Of a stretch of 64,000 nt of DNA, positions 34,840 to 42,981 are shown piece by piece; position 1 is the stretch's first letter; each line of letters opens with the position of its first letter. Origin of the DNA: a virus; IMG/VR virus record IMGVR_UViG_3300037189_023790, positions 1 to 64,000 of that record, one strand, 5' to 3'. The translations under genes were made by a program, and so were the position numbers. The notes beneath the pieces are model-generated. The model was not told where the DNA came from and ran no database searches. It saw only the letters and a list, made by a program, of their open reading frames with translations.

Positions 34840-35690
34840 TTGATAAGTATAATTATTTAATCAATAGTAAAGTTGGAAAATTAACAATACTTTCTTTAGA
34901 AAAGAAGGAAAAGAAATCTTATATACATGTTAATTATATTTGTGATTGTGGTAAGGTTGGGTCTACAAGAGTTTACAATATATTAAATAAACCTAATATT
35001 AGTTGTGGATGTAACATGACACTTTCTAAAATTAAATATGATTATAACGAAAACATTTTTAAAACACTAAACACAAAATCAGCATATACTTTAGGTTTAC
35101 TTTACTCTGATGGGTGTTTGGTTAAAAATAAAAACGAAGTAAAATTAGTATTAGTTAATGATTTTGAAATACTTGAAAAATTATCTATGTTTATATTAAA
35201 TGGTATAAAAATAAAAACAAGTTATAATTCTTATAATAATGTAATGTATGATTTTAATTTTTGCAATAGTACAATATATAAGGATTTGTTAAGTTGGGGG
35301 TTGTACCCTGCAAAATCTAAAACATTAAAAATACACCCAGATTTAAAATTCAATTCTCATTTTTGGAGAGGGGTAATAGATGGAGATGGCAGTATTAATT
35401 ATAAAGTTGACCCTAAAAATGAAAAATATTCTTATTCTAGTGTAGAAGTCTGTGGTACAATTGATGTTTGTCAAAGTTTTAAAGATTTTTGTTCTTCTAT
35501 AATTAATGTAGAAAACATCAAAATAAATAAATCCAAAAAAATTGAAAATTTTGGAGTTTTTAGAGTCTGTGGTAAAAGAATTGTACCTATTCTTAATAAA
35601 ATATATGAAGAACATGAAGAATTTTTTATGACTAGAAAAAGAGAAAAGTTTGATGAATATTTACAACATTTAATAAAAAATAAAAAATAA
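34836..35690 (+). CDS. free-standing LAGLIDADG homing endonuclease with N-terminal zinc finger, 284 aa
   Basis: Two LAGLIDADG motifs, L-G-L-L-Y-S-D-G (D92) and F-W-R-G-V-I-D-G-D-G (D182/D184), give one complete nuclease. Residues ~28-63 hold C-D-C-G-K and S-C-G-C, a zinc-binding module often found in front of AP2/HNH homing enzymes and here joined to a LAGLIDADG core. It lies between structural genes on the same strand, with short overlaps, and does not disrupt a recognisable gene. Likely a selfish gene. Confidence 0.85.
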   Translation: MIDKYNYLINSKVGKLTILSLEKKEKKSYIHVNYICDCGKVGSTRVYNILNKPNISCGCNMTLSKIKYDYNENIFKTLNTKSAYTLGLLYSDGCLVKNKNEVKLVLVNDFEILEKLSMFILNGIKIKTSYNSYNNVMYDFNFCNSTIYKDLLSWGLYPAKSKTLKIHPDLKFNSHFWRGVIDGDGSINYKVDPKNEKYSYSSVEVCGTIDVCQSFKDFCSSIINVENIKINKSKKIENFGVFRVCGKRIVPILNKIYEEHEEFFMTRKREKFDEYLQHLIKNKK

Positions 35691-35691
35691 T

Positions 35692-35802
35692 ATGAAAACC
35701 CCCACAATAAAAATTCCAGCAAAGTTTGAACCAAAACCTATTCCTACCAAACCAATGAAATATGGTGGAGCAGGAATGAAAAAATCTAAAGGAAAATGTT
35801 AG
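35692..35802 (+). CDS. 36-aa basic peptide with K-Y-G-G motif
   Basis: ATG 35692 to TAG 35800-35802. Lys/Pro-rich, with I-P-T-K-P-M-K-Y-G-G-A-G-M-K-K-S-K-G at the C-terminal half. Starts 1 base after the endonuclease stop and overlaps the next ORF by 7 bases. Its K-Y-G-G matches the junction motif of the large virion proteins on either side, so it may be a minor virion component or a substrate/tag. Confidence 0.55.
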   Translation: MKTPTIKIPAKFEPKPIPTKPMKYGGAGMKKSKGKC

Positions 35803-36080
35803 AAGAATCAGAAGATATAACTATTAATTTTTTCACAAATTATGGATTTTCATATCTATACTTTGATGAAAAAGATGGAGAGAAGGAATATGTGTTTGAA
35901 CACCCATCTAAAGAAGATAAGAATTGGCAATATACAGCTACATACTATTGGCCTTCTAATGATTTAAATATTGTGAAGGAACACAAATACAGTAAAGACC
36001 CTGTTTGGTATTCTGTTTATGATGGAAAATTAGATAAAATAGATGATTTAAAACATATTAAAAGATTGGTGTTGGTTTAA
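35796..36080 (+). CDS. hypothetical protein, 94 aa
   Basis: Unrecognised acidic protein rich in Tyr, Trp and Lys/Asp, no signal or membrane helix. Last gene before a plus-strand terminator 5 bases downstream, so it ends the transcription unit that includes the muzzle and transglycosylase genes. Confidence 0.6.
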   Translation: MLEESEDITINFFTNYGFSYLYFDEKDGEKEYVFEHPSKEDKNWQYTATYYWPSNDLNIVKEHKYSKDPVWYSVYDGKLDKIDDLKHIKRLVLV

Positions 36081-36084
36081 ATTA

Positions 36085-36116
36085 AAAAGCTCCCTAAATA
36101 AGGAGCTTTTCTTTTA
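36085..36116 (+). terminator. intrinsic terminator, plus strand
   Basis: Stem AAAAGCTCC / GGAGCTTTT (36085-36093 with 36102-36110), 8-base loop, then a T-rich tail. Ends the long structural transcript. Confidence 0.85.
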
Positions 36117-36117
36117 T

Positions 36118-36244
36118 AATAAAAACCCTCTTATCCAGAAGATAAGAGGGAAAAATCAAACACAAAATATGAATACACTAAATTTTAAAAGGGTTCCAGT
36201 TTCACTAACATGCTATTGTTTCGACTGGGGATGTAGGAAACTGG
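36118..36244 (-). ncRNA. candidate small RNA, about 125 nt, not matched to a known family
   Basis: Seen on the minus strand: a host-type promoter (36280-36250), a predicted start near 36244, then a long 5' hairpin whose arms CCAGTTTC and GAAACTGG (8 bp) extend inward through CTACAT/ATG(T)TAG with one bulge, leaving a ~19-base C-rich loop (about 36195-36243). A 10-bp terminator follows at 36150-36121. No minus-strand ORF of useful length lies inside. It is placed between two convergent genes and could act on host or phage mRNAs or on polymerase; none of this is shown. Confidence 0.6.
36121..36150 (-). terminator. strong intrinsic terminator, minus strand
   Basis: Perfect 10-bp stem CCCTCTTATC / GATAAGAGGG with a 5-base loop; on the minus strand it is followed by five T and further A/T. 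It ends the candidate small RNA and would also stop transcripts from the minus genes at 36299-36822. Confidence 0.85.
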
Positions 36245-36249
36245 AGATA

Positions 36250-36280
36250 CAAATGTACAATAAAGAATTAGTAATGTCAA
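36250..36280 (-). promoter_or_regulatory. host-type promoter (TTG-N20-TACATTTG) for the small RNA
   Basis: On the minus strand TTGACA begins at 36280 and TACATTTG covers 36257-36250, spaced by 20 bases after TTG. This fits the Bacteroidota consensus TTG at -33 and TAnnTTTG at -7. It lies downstream of the minus gene ending at 36299, so it starts a separate transcript. Confidence 0.65.
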
Positions 36281-36298
36281 GTTTTTTCTAAATTATTT

Positions 36299-36490
36299 TT
36301 ACACTTCTAATTCTTGATGAACAAAATCATAAGCTTTCTCTTGTTTCTTTAAATCAGATTTTAGCTTATTTAAAGCAGTAAAGAATTCTCCAGCAGGAAT
36401 GTAACTCCCCTGTTTAATATTTCCAAGTACACCTGTATAAGCTACTACAGGAGTAAAACTTTCCATTAATTCAATTAGTTTCTTTTCCAT
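36299..36490 (-). CDS. hypothetical small protein, 63 aa
   Basis: Unrecognised helical protein with a charged C-terminal half (L-K-S-D-L-K-K-Q-E-K-A). Last of three overlapping minus-strand genes. It overlaps the upstream gene by 20 bases, and its stop lies 19 bases before the -33 box of the small RNA promoter. Confidence 0.6.
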   Translation of the reverse strand: MEKKLIELMESFTPVVAYTGVLGNIKQGSYIPAGEFFTALNKLKSDLKKQEKAYDFVHQELEV

Positions 36491-36641
36491 TTTGTTCTGC
36501 TATTTGTAACTGTTTTAATATCCAAATTTCATCTTGCATACATTCAATCTCTATTTGTAATTGTTTAATCCTATCTGTAATAGATACTGGTTTTTCTTCT
36601 TGGAAAAGAATTGTATTATAAACTTTATTTTGAATCGTCAT
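36471..36641 (-). CDS. hypothetical small coiled-coil protein, 56 aa
   Basis: ATG at 36641, TGA at 36473-36471. A helical heptad-like stretch (D-R-I-K-Q-L-Q-I-E-I-E-C-M-Q-D-E-I-W) makes a short coiled coil likely. It links the genes on both sides by overlaps of 20 and 17 bases, so the three genes form one operon. Confidence 0.6.
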   Translation of the reverse strand: MTIQNKVYNTILFQEEKPVSITDRIKQLQIEIECMQDEIWILKQLQIAEQNGKETN

Positions 36642-36822
36642 CTTGTATATATTTAATTGTGTAGTTTACATCTAATAGTTGAAGAGCTTTGTAAAGTCCT
36701 CGTAATACATATTTAGCATCATTTCCATTCATATTAAAAATTGTTTCAAAATCATTATCATTTAAATACTTTACTTTTATTTTCCAATAATAATTAAAAT
36801 CTTCAGTTACAAATATTTCCAT
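36625..36822 (-). CDS. hypothetical small acidic protein, 65 aa
   Basis: Unrecognised, with a beta-rich first half (Y-Y-W-K-I-K-V-K-Y) and an acidic end (Q-D-D-D-S-K). First gene of the three-gene minus operon, about 50 bases after a predicted start site. Size, acidity and own promoter fit an early host-takeover or anti-defence protein, but nothing specific is recognised. Confidence 0.6.
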   Translation of the reverse strand: MEIFVTEDFNYYWKIKVKYLNDNDFETIFNMNGNDAKYVLRGLYKALQLLDVNYTIKYIQDDDSK

Positions 36823-36881
36823 ATTTACTATTTATTTTAATTAACTATTATTATTTTCTATCTCTTATTGTTAAATTTAAA

Positions 36882-36912
36882 CAAATTTACAATTTAGTAT
36901 AATGCAAAACAA
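36882..36912 (-). promoter_or_regulatory. host-type promoter (TTG-N20-TAAATTTG) of the minus operon
   Basis: Minus strand: TTG at 36912-36910, 20-base spacer, TAAATTTG at 36889-36882. It matches the Bacteroidota housekeeping consensus and points to the genes at 36822-36299. The -33 part lies inside the start of the divergent gene at 36902. Confidence 0.55.
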
Positions 36913-39001
36913 ATTTAATTTTCAGGTATTAGCTGAAAAAGGAGAAATCTATAAAACTCCCCAAGGAAATCTCAAGCAAATTTCTAATAAAGCACCCTCA
37001 CATGATGATACTATACAAATATTACCTGACGGTAATACAAAGAAAGCTGCTACAGGAGGTGTTGTTTTAAATGATGCTCATTCTGTTCTATCAGATAGTT
37101 ACACCCAAGTAATGAATGGGGATAGGAATAACTCTGAAATGGAACAAGCTGTAAGAATTTCTAAAAAGGAAGGGAATGACCACTTTCAAGATAAAGGGTT
37201 TGACCCAACTTTAAAATCCAGTGTTTCTCCATCTAAATTCTTTTTAAAAGCTGAAGAGGAAGTAAATAAGCAAGCAAAGAAACTTTCTCGTCCTATATTA
37301 ACAAAAGATAAATTTGCATTTAATTCTAAAAAAGCTAATGAAGCTTTAAAAAATGCTTTACCAACTAGTGAAGAATTGTATGAATGGGTATTTCAAATAC
37401 AAGAAAGTAAGAAACAATATAGTGATGTAGATTTTAATGTAGATGTGGCTCAATTTGGAAGAAGACCTATTATAGTAAATAATCCTAAAGACCCTAGATT
37501 ACAAGGGTATAAGGATAGTTTGTTTATCTATAATCAAGAACAAAAATACAACAATTTGTTAAAGAAATTGTCTTCTACTTATAATATTTTTGATAGAGGA
37601 AAACAAATAGATAAACTTGTAAATAGTAGCGATTTTAAAAAAAACATACAATTACAGGAAAAACTTGATTACGAATTACCTAAAGATAATTTCTACATCT
37701 TCACAGATAAGGGTAGAGATTTTGCAACAATACCAACAAAGCCTAAACAAGAAATAGTGTATCAACCTAAAAAAAGTTATATAAATACTTATGGTTATAA
37801 AGAAGAAAAAGAAGGAAGTAACACTAAGTTTTATGATAAACCAGAGTATGAAAAAAAATACCCTCCTATTTATGTCACAAATCCTAAAGACCCTAGAATA
37901 GGTCGTTACACAGAAGAGGGAAATCAAATATTATATAAAACACCTGCTTTTAAAGAAAAAAACACATTTAAAAAAGAAAGAACCTCTGCAATAGAGCTAA
38001 TTAATGAAGAACCAATTCAAAGTGAGCATTCTTTAAGTTTTGAGCAGATTAATTTACCAGAAGAGCAACCTTTTATTTTTCCTAAGCAAAAACAATATAC
38101 GTCAGGACAACAATCTTATGAATTAAATGATGATTATTTACAAAGACTTCATCAAGAAAATGTAAAAGGAATAAAACAAACTCCAAAATTAATAAGAAAT
38201 CAATTTGGAGGAGAACAAGAAGATATGGGATTGTTATACAATTTAGGACATACTGTACCAGAGGACAAAAAACAATTAATAAAAAATAGTACAGAAAATG
38301 AATTTGCAAGAAGTTTTGGACAACAATATTTTTCTTTTAAACCTGCTAAAATTAAAAATGAAGATTTTTTATACGGATTAAACTACATGTCTAATTTTCC
38401 AAACATATTAAAATTAGAAGAAAGCGATTTAAAAAATCAAAACGTAAGAAGAGCCGGGTATCTACCTATTGATAATACAATAATTTTGCCAAAAAAAGGA
38501 CAATTTAAAAATAGTTTTTTACCAGAATTAGCTCATGCTTATCAGTACAACTCTCCAAATCCTAATATGTTTGGTAAATGGGACGAAGTACCGTATTCAA
38601 GTGCTTCTGAATATGATGCAAGAGAGTACTCAAGAGAGGGTTCGTTAGAAAATCAAGCACATTATAAAATAGATAACTATTTTGATGATGTGGTATTTAG
38701 TGAAAAAGAAGGATTAGAAAAGTATAAAACTTTACTTAATCATGACAATAATAAAAACAAAATTTTAAGAGAGCTATATCATCCTTCTCAAACAGTAACA
38801 AAAGAAGAAAATGCTCAAATTATGTTAGAAGCAGAAGAAAATTGGAAACCCAATACTCCCTATACATATATTAGTAGAGAAAAAAGAAAAGAATATGAAT
38901 CTGATATTAAAAACAAAAATCAAGAAATATTTTTAAAGGGCAGAAGAAAACAATTTGGAGGAACGAGTACAACGAGTAATCCACTATTTAAATATTTATG
39001 A
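36902..39001 (+). CDS. modular virion protein with degenerate zincin-like domain, 699 aa
   Basis: Residues 1-420 are hydrophilic and repeat-poor; two copies of N-P-K-D-P-R (near residues ~197 and ~327) mark related segments. The module at 438-683 is bounded by N-Q-F-G-G (433-437) and K-Q-F-G-G (683-687) and contains L-P-E-L-A-H-A-Y-Q (540-548), an HExxH in which Pro replaces the first His, so zinc catalysis is unlikely. It belongs to the same design as the products of 32669 and 39387. The next gene overlaps by 4 bases. Confidence 0.6.
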   Translation: MQNKFNFQVLAEKGEIYKTPQGNLKQISNKAPSHDDTIQILPDGNTKKAATGGVVLNDAHSVLSDSYTQVMNGDRNNSEMEQAVRISKKEGNDHFQDKGFDPTLKSSVSPSKFFLKAEEEVNKQAKKLSRPILTKDKFAFNSKKANEALKNALPTSEELYEWVFQIQESKKQYSDVDFNVDVAQFGRRPIIVNNPKDPRLQGYKDSLFIYNQEQKYNNLLKKLSSTYNIFDRGKQIDKLVNSSDFKKNIQLQEKLDYELPKDNFYIFTDKGRDFATIPTKPKQEIVYQPKKSYINTYGYKEEKEGSNTKFYDKPEYEKKYPPIYVTNPKDPRIGRYTEEGNQILYKTPAFKEKNTFKKERTSAIELINEEPIQSEHSLSFEQINLPEEQPFIFPKQKQYTSGQQSYELNDDYLQRLHQENVKGIKQTPKLIRNQFGGEQEDMGLLYNLGHTVPEDKKQLIKNSTENEFARSFGQQYFSFKPAKIKNEDFLYGLNYMSNFPNILKLEESDLKNQNVRRAGYLPIDNTIILPKKGQFKNSFLPELAHAYQYNSPNPNMFGKWDEVPYSSASEYDAREYSREGSLENQAHYKIDNYFDDVVFSEKEGLEKYKTLLNHDNNKNKILRELYHPSQTVTKEENAQIMLEAEENWKPNTPYTYISREKRKEYESDIKNKNQEIFLKGRRKQFGGTSTTSNPLFKYL

Positions 39002-39252
39002 AATATCTTTTAATTTTTTTACTACTTACAAATTGTGCTAAATCAATTACACAAAAAGAAATAGAAGAATTAAGAAAAGAAAATAGGAGAATGGCAAGAG
39101 AATTTGTAAATATATCCAGAACACATTCAGAGTTTGTTTATAAATATAAAAGAAAACTTGCAGAAAAAGACACTATTATTTCCTACCTTAAATCAAGAAA
39201 AAGAAATGCTAATAGAAGAATACAAATACCTACAGATGATTTCTCCTACTAA
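38998..39252 (+). CDS. small lipoprotein (o-spanin-like), 84 aa
   Basis: A signal peptide with lipobox L-L-T-N-C (Cys13) is followed by a charged helical region. Small lipoproteins with a helical body act as outer-membrane spanins in phages. It is overlapped at its 3' end by another ORF. It lies far from the endolysin, so it could instead be a surface or superinfection-exclusion lipoprotein. Confidence 0.5.
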   Translation: MKYLLIFLLLTNCAKSITQKEIEELRKENRRMAREFVNISRTHSEFVYKYKRKLAEKDTIISYLKSRKRNANRRIQIPTDDFSY

Positions 39253-39418
39253 ACTGTTTAAGAATAAGAGAGAAGTGACGGAATTCTTACAAATTCCTTC
39301 TACAATTCAAGATTTAGAAGCATTTCTAAAACAATGTGAAGAAGAAGAATTGTATGGATATTGTGCTTTAATAAAAAACAAAATAGATGAAAAAATCAAA
39401 CAGCAATATGAGATATAA
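39206..39418 (+). CDS. hypothetical helical protein, 70 aa
   Basis: ATG 39206 is preferred over the in-frame ATG at 39134 because it limits overlap with the lipoprotein gene; ATG 39239 is also possible. The C-terminal half (T-I-Q-D-L-E-A-F-L-K-Q-C-E-E-E-E-L-Y-G-Y) looks like a UVR-type helical hairpin. No function assigned. Confidence 0.5.
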   Translation: MLIEEYKYLQMISPTKLFKNKREVTEFLQIPSTIQDLEAFLKQCEEEELYGYCALIKNKIDEKIKQQYEI

Positions 39419-42400
39419 AAAGATGCAAATGGGTGGAGAGCAGGAACAAATCTTGCAATTTCTACAACAATATGCACAGGAAAAAGGAATTGACCCACAA
39501 GCATTAATTGCAGATTTTCAACAAGCTACTCCTGAACAACAACAGGAATTTCTTGCTCAATTACAAGAACAGGAAACAGAAATGCAATATGGGGGAGCAC
39601 ATTATAATAAGAATTTAAATTACATTCTTCCTAATTCTATATTAGACAGAAAAAACAAAGATGTTGAAGAACCTACCTTTAAACTAAAAAGAAAAGAACT
39701 CCAAGGAGATAGAAGAAATGGATATGCTGCTTATGAACAAGATGGTGATATTTATATGAATAATATTAATGATGAACCATTAAAGCAACACGAAACTTTT
39801 CATTATTTAAGAAGTAAAGGGTATTTTTCTCCAAGAGAACAAGCAATTGAAGATGAATTATTAGATGGTTCAATCTACTCTCCATTAGATAAAAATAAAC
39901 TTAATACTGATGTTTATTCTCCAGAAGAACTTGCTGCTCGTTTTCATTCTATAAGTGGGTATTTACCTAATAATTATAAAGAAGAGGATTTTAAAAAACT
40001 TTGGGAAACAGGAAAAGATTCACAAATACAAGATTTAAAACAAGTGATACCTTATGATAAAGCTTTGTATTATATGAACAATTATCATCCTTCTAAAATG
40101 CAAATGGGAGGAAATTCTTTTAACGTTAACAACGCAAAATCTTCTGGTAAAAAAGCAGTTTTGAAACAAGCTAACTGGCTAAATGATTGGTATGGTACAA
40201 GAGATATAGTAACAGAACCTATTAAACTTACCTCTGATGTATTTAACTATGAATATTATCCTAATCCTGAGACAAGACCTAAAGAAGTAAAAGATACAGT
40301 ACAAGAATTAGAAGAAACGTGGGGATTTGAACCCGGTGGATATAGTGATAAAAATGTAAGTGTCTTTTTATCAAATCCTGCTAATACTACAAACCCTATA
40401 CATGAATTTACACATGCAATTGACAGAAAGCATGGAAATTTTGGAACTAAAACTACTCCCAACATATTAAAACGGTTATATGATGAATTATTTGGAAATG
40501 ATTTAAAAACTGATTATAGAAAACTGAAGATAAAGCCATTAAAAGAACATAAATATTATACAAATCCACAAGAGTCTTATGCAAGATTAAATGAACTTAG
40601 ATATACATCTGGATATGAACCTAATTATAAACCTACTATAGAAAATATTCAAACACTTAGAAAAAAGAATAAAAGGAATAAATTATTTAAGCATTATGAT
40701 GATAATTCTATTATGCAAATGTGGAATGGGTTATCTTCTAATGATTTTACATCTCCTACAATAGATAATCCTATGTTACAACAAACAGCAAAGTTTGGAA
40801 TCAAAAACAAAATTCCAAGAAGTGAAAAAGGAATGTATGAATTTCCAAATCAACCTGTGGTAGTTCCTACAAGAGGTACAGGTAACATCACTATGTCAGG
40901 AATTAATTACCCTGTAGAAGCTTATAATGCCAACACAATGGAGTATTTAGATTTAATGCAACCTAATCAGGAATATCAATTTGATGGTGTAGATGATGTG
41001 TTAGAAATTCCACAAGCTAAATTTGGAATTCAGAAAATGCAAGCAGAAGGAAAAGTAAGAATAAAAAAAACAAGTAATGGTAATTTTATAGGAGATGATG
41101 GTTATGAGTATGGATACGATAAAAATAAAAATCAGTTTTATAAAATAAACAAATTTACAGAAGTTATTGTTCCAAATAATGCTATCGAAGTTGTAGATTT
41201 TAACTTAACACAAGAAGAAAAAAATAAATTTTTAAAAAATATTTTACCAGAAGTTCAAATAAAAGGAAAAAAACCAAAAGCTACTGATTATTTTCAAAAA
41301 CCTATAACAAAATTTCCAAACAGTTTTAATCTTTCTTATAATGCTGTAGACAGTACATCTAATTATTCAGAAAATACTCCTGTAGAAGCTATTGGTAATT
41401 CTAATTTAAGAGTAGGAGACAAAGTGGATACTGTTGGAAGAACTCCTGTAAAAAACTTTGAAACTGCAAATAAGAATCCTTTAAAAGAAGATTGGGTAAA
41501 CGAATGGGGTGAGGTTGACTCCTCTTTTAAAGACAAATCTTTTGAACAACAACAGAAGTTTGCAAAAAACTATATAAAAAGTTATTATCCTGAATATTAT
41601 AATGGATTAAGTAAAAGTTTTAAAGGATTTAATATTGATAAAATGACATCTGATAAGAAATTTGGAAATATAACAAATCAATTAAGACCTTCTTTAATTA
41701 CAGGAAATATTAATAATTTATCTAATCATAAGTTATCTGATTTAAATTTTTTTGAAACAGACCCCACAAACCCAGAAGACGGAATTGGAATTTTTCCTAT
41801 TGTAAAATCCTCTTCTCCTTTTCCTGTATTAGAAGATACACCTTATTTACTTGATAGACAAAAAGAAGATATTCCTTTAGAATTAAAAAATTTAGGTAAA
41901 CTTGACACAAGAGATTATTCTTCTCAATATCTTTCTAATGCTAAATTAAGAAATAATAGAGTGATGGCTCCTTATTTTAGAAGAAGTGATTTAGCTCTTC
42001 CAGAATTATATCAGGAAGATGTATCTCCTTATCTTGGAAATATTAATCGTATGGTGAGAGGAGCAATGCAAAATATAAATTCTAACTCAACTGTAGGACA
42101 AGCTGCTTATCAGCAATTAGCAAGTAATGCTGCATTTCAATCTAATGCAGTACAAGGTCAAGTTGCTAATAGAAATTTAGAGAGAAAGATTACTTGGAAT
42201 AATACAGTTGCAGGAATTAAATCTCAACAATCACAAATAGATGATGCTAACAGAGCAGGATATACAGATGATTGGATGAAAACATTAGCTGCAAAGGATA
42301 ACGTGGACAATCTTATAGACTTACAAGCTGCTCAATTTAAAATGAATAAGCAAAGAGAGGGAAATCAAAATATGATGAATGCAGCTATAAGTAGTATGAT

Positions 42401-42524
42401 AAATCCTAATTATGATTTGCAGATTGATAATGAAGGAAACATCTTATATGGAATAAAGCAAGGGCAGAAATTTAAAAATTCCTATGTTAGTAAATTTGGT
42501 TTAAAAACAAAAGCTCTCTATTAG
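39387..42524 (+). CDS. modular virion protein with two HExxH metalloprotease-like domains, 1045 aa
   Basis: Junction motifs M-Q-M-G-G (13-17), M-Q-Y-G-G (66-70) and M-Q-M-G-G (238-242) divide the N-terminal part. Between the second and third lies a domain with H-E-T-F-H (135-139) and E-E-L-A-A-R-F. After the third lies H-E-F-T-H-A-I-D (339-346) with a later E-S-Y-A-R-L-N-E-L-R. A-K-F-G-I occurs near residues 469 and 546. The C-terminal third is helical and Gln/Asn-rich. Probably packaged and processed or ejected. Start may also be ATG 39408. Confidence 0.65.
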   Translation: MKKSNSNMRYKKMQMGGEQEQILQFLQQYAQEKGIDPQALIADFQQATPEQQQEFLAQLQEQETEMQYGGAHYNKNLNYILPNSILDRKNKDVEEPTFKLKRKELQGDRRNGYAAYEQDGDIYMNNINDEPLKQHETFHYLRSKGYFSPREQAIEDELLDGSIYSPLDKNKLNTDVYSPEELAARFHSISGYLPNNYKEEDFKKLWETGKDSQIQDLKQVIPYDKALYYMNNYHPSKMQMGGNSFNVNNAKSSGKKAVLKQANWLNDWYGTRDIVTEPIKLTSDVFNYEYYPNPETRPKEVKDTVQELEETWGFEPGGYSDKNVSVFLSNPANTTNPIHEFTHAIDRKHGNFGTKTTPNILKRLYDELFGNDLKTDYRKLKIKPLKEHKYYTNPQESYARLNELRYTSGYEPNYKPTIENIQTLRKKNKRNKLFKHYDDNSIMQMWNGLSSNDFTSPTIDNPMLQQTAKFGIKNKIPRSEKGMYEFPNQPVVVPTRGTGNITMSGINYPVEAYNANTMEYLDLMQPNQEYQFDGVDDVLEIPQAKFGIQKMQAEGKVRIKKTSNGNFIGDDGYEYGYDKNKNQFYKINKFTEVIVPNNAIEVVDFNLTQEEKNKFLKNILPEVQIKGKKPKATDYFQKPITKFPNSFNLSYNAVDSTSNYSENTPVEAIGNSNLRVGDKVDTVGRTPVKNFETANKNPLKEDWVNEWGEVDSSFKDKSFEQQQKFAKNYIKSYYPEYYNGLSKSFKGFNIDKMTSDKKFGNITNQLRPSLITGNINNLSNHKLSDLNFFETDPTNPEDGIGIFPIVKSSSPFPVLEDTPYLLDRQKEDIPLELKNLGKLDTRDYSSQYLSNAKLRNNRVMAPYFRRSDLALPELYQEDVSPYLGNINRMVRGAMQNINSNSTVGQAAYQQLASNAAFQSNAVQGQVANRNLERKITWNNTVAGIKSQQSQIDDANRAGYTDDWMKTLAAKDNVDNLIDLQAAQFKMNKQREGNQNMMNAAISSMINPNYDLQIDNEGNILYGIKQGQKFKNSYVSKFGLKTKALY

Positions 42525-42537
42525 AGAGCTTTTTTAT
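42509..42537. terminator. bidirectional terminator between convergent genes
   Basis: Stem AAGCTCTC / GAGAGCTT (42511-42518 with 42524-42531), 5-base loop, T run on the plus side and A run (T on minus) on the other. The plus gene's stop (42522-42524) lies within it and the minus gene ends at 42537. Confidence 0.85.
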
Positions 42538-42980
42538 TATTCTTCCTGTAGTTTAATTATTTTATTTATCTCTTCATCAAATGTTGCTTCTTCTATAATG
42601 AAGTTTTGATATTCTTTACCGCAACAGGATGTATGACAATTACAGTATTGTACATCAGAAGCACAACTCATTGATAAAATAGGGTTTATTACTTTAAAAG
42701 TTATATTCAATTTATAACCTTTTCTTTCAATATATTTACAAAAGTAATTATCTATAACATTCATGAATCCTTTTGATTCCAAGAACTTTCTTGTTTGAAT
42801 ATAACTCTCAGATGAAGCATTATAATTTTTCTTTTGTCTATTAGCAAAATATTGCATTCTTGCTAATTTACCTTTCATTATATTATAATCTGTATCAAAA
42901 AATACTCTGTCTTCCTTATTTCGTTCATATTCCTGAACTAAATTATAAACATTTTTATCAAACCATTTTTTAGATTCCAT
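42537..42980 (-). CDS. hypothetical cysteine-containing protein, 147 aa
   Basis: Basic, helical N-terminal half. C-terminal half has C-A-S-D-V-Q-Y-C-N-C-H-T-S-C-C (residues ~109-123), likely a metal-binding knuckle. Last gene of the second minus island. Function unknown. Confidence 0.6.
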   Translation of the reverse strand: MESKKWFDKNVYNLVQEYERNKEDRVFFDTDYNIMKGKLARMQYFANRQKKNYNASSESYIQTRKFLESKGFMNVIDNYFCKYIERKGYKLNITFKVINPILSMSCASDVQYCNCHTSCCGKEYQNFIIEEATFDEEINKIIKLQEE

Positions 42981-42981
42981 A

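Noticed and set aside
36190-36250. tRNA or tmRNA-like gene
   Set aside because: The 8-bp end stem is present, but no D, anticodon or T arm pattern and no T-loop G-T-T-C-R-A sequence in the right place.
36169-36291. A 40-codon plus-strand ORF in the gap after 36116
   Set aside because: It lies behind a plus-strand terminator and fully overlaps the promoter and hairpin of the minus-strand RNA. No upstream promoter is seen, and the inverted repeat explains its sequence better.
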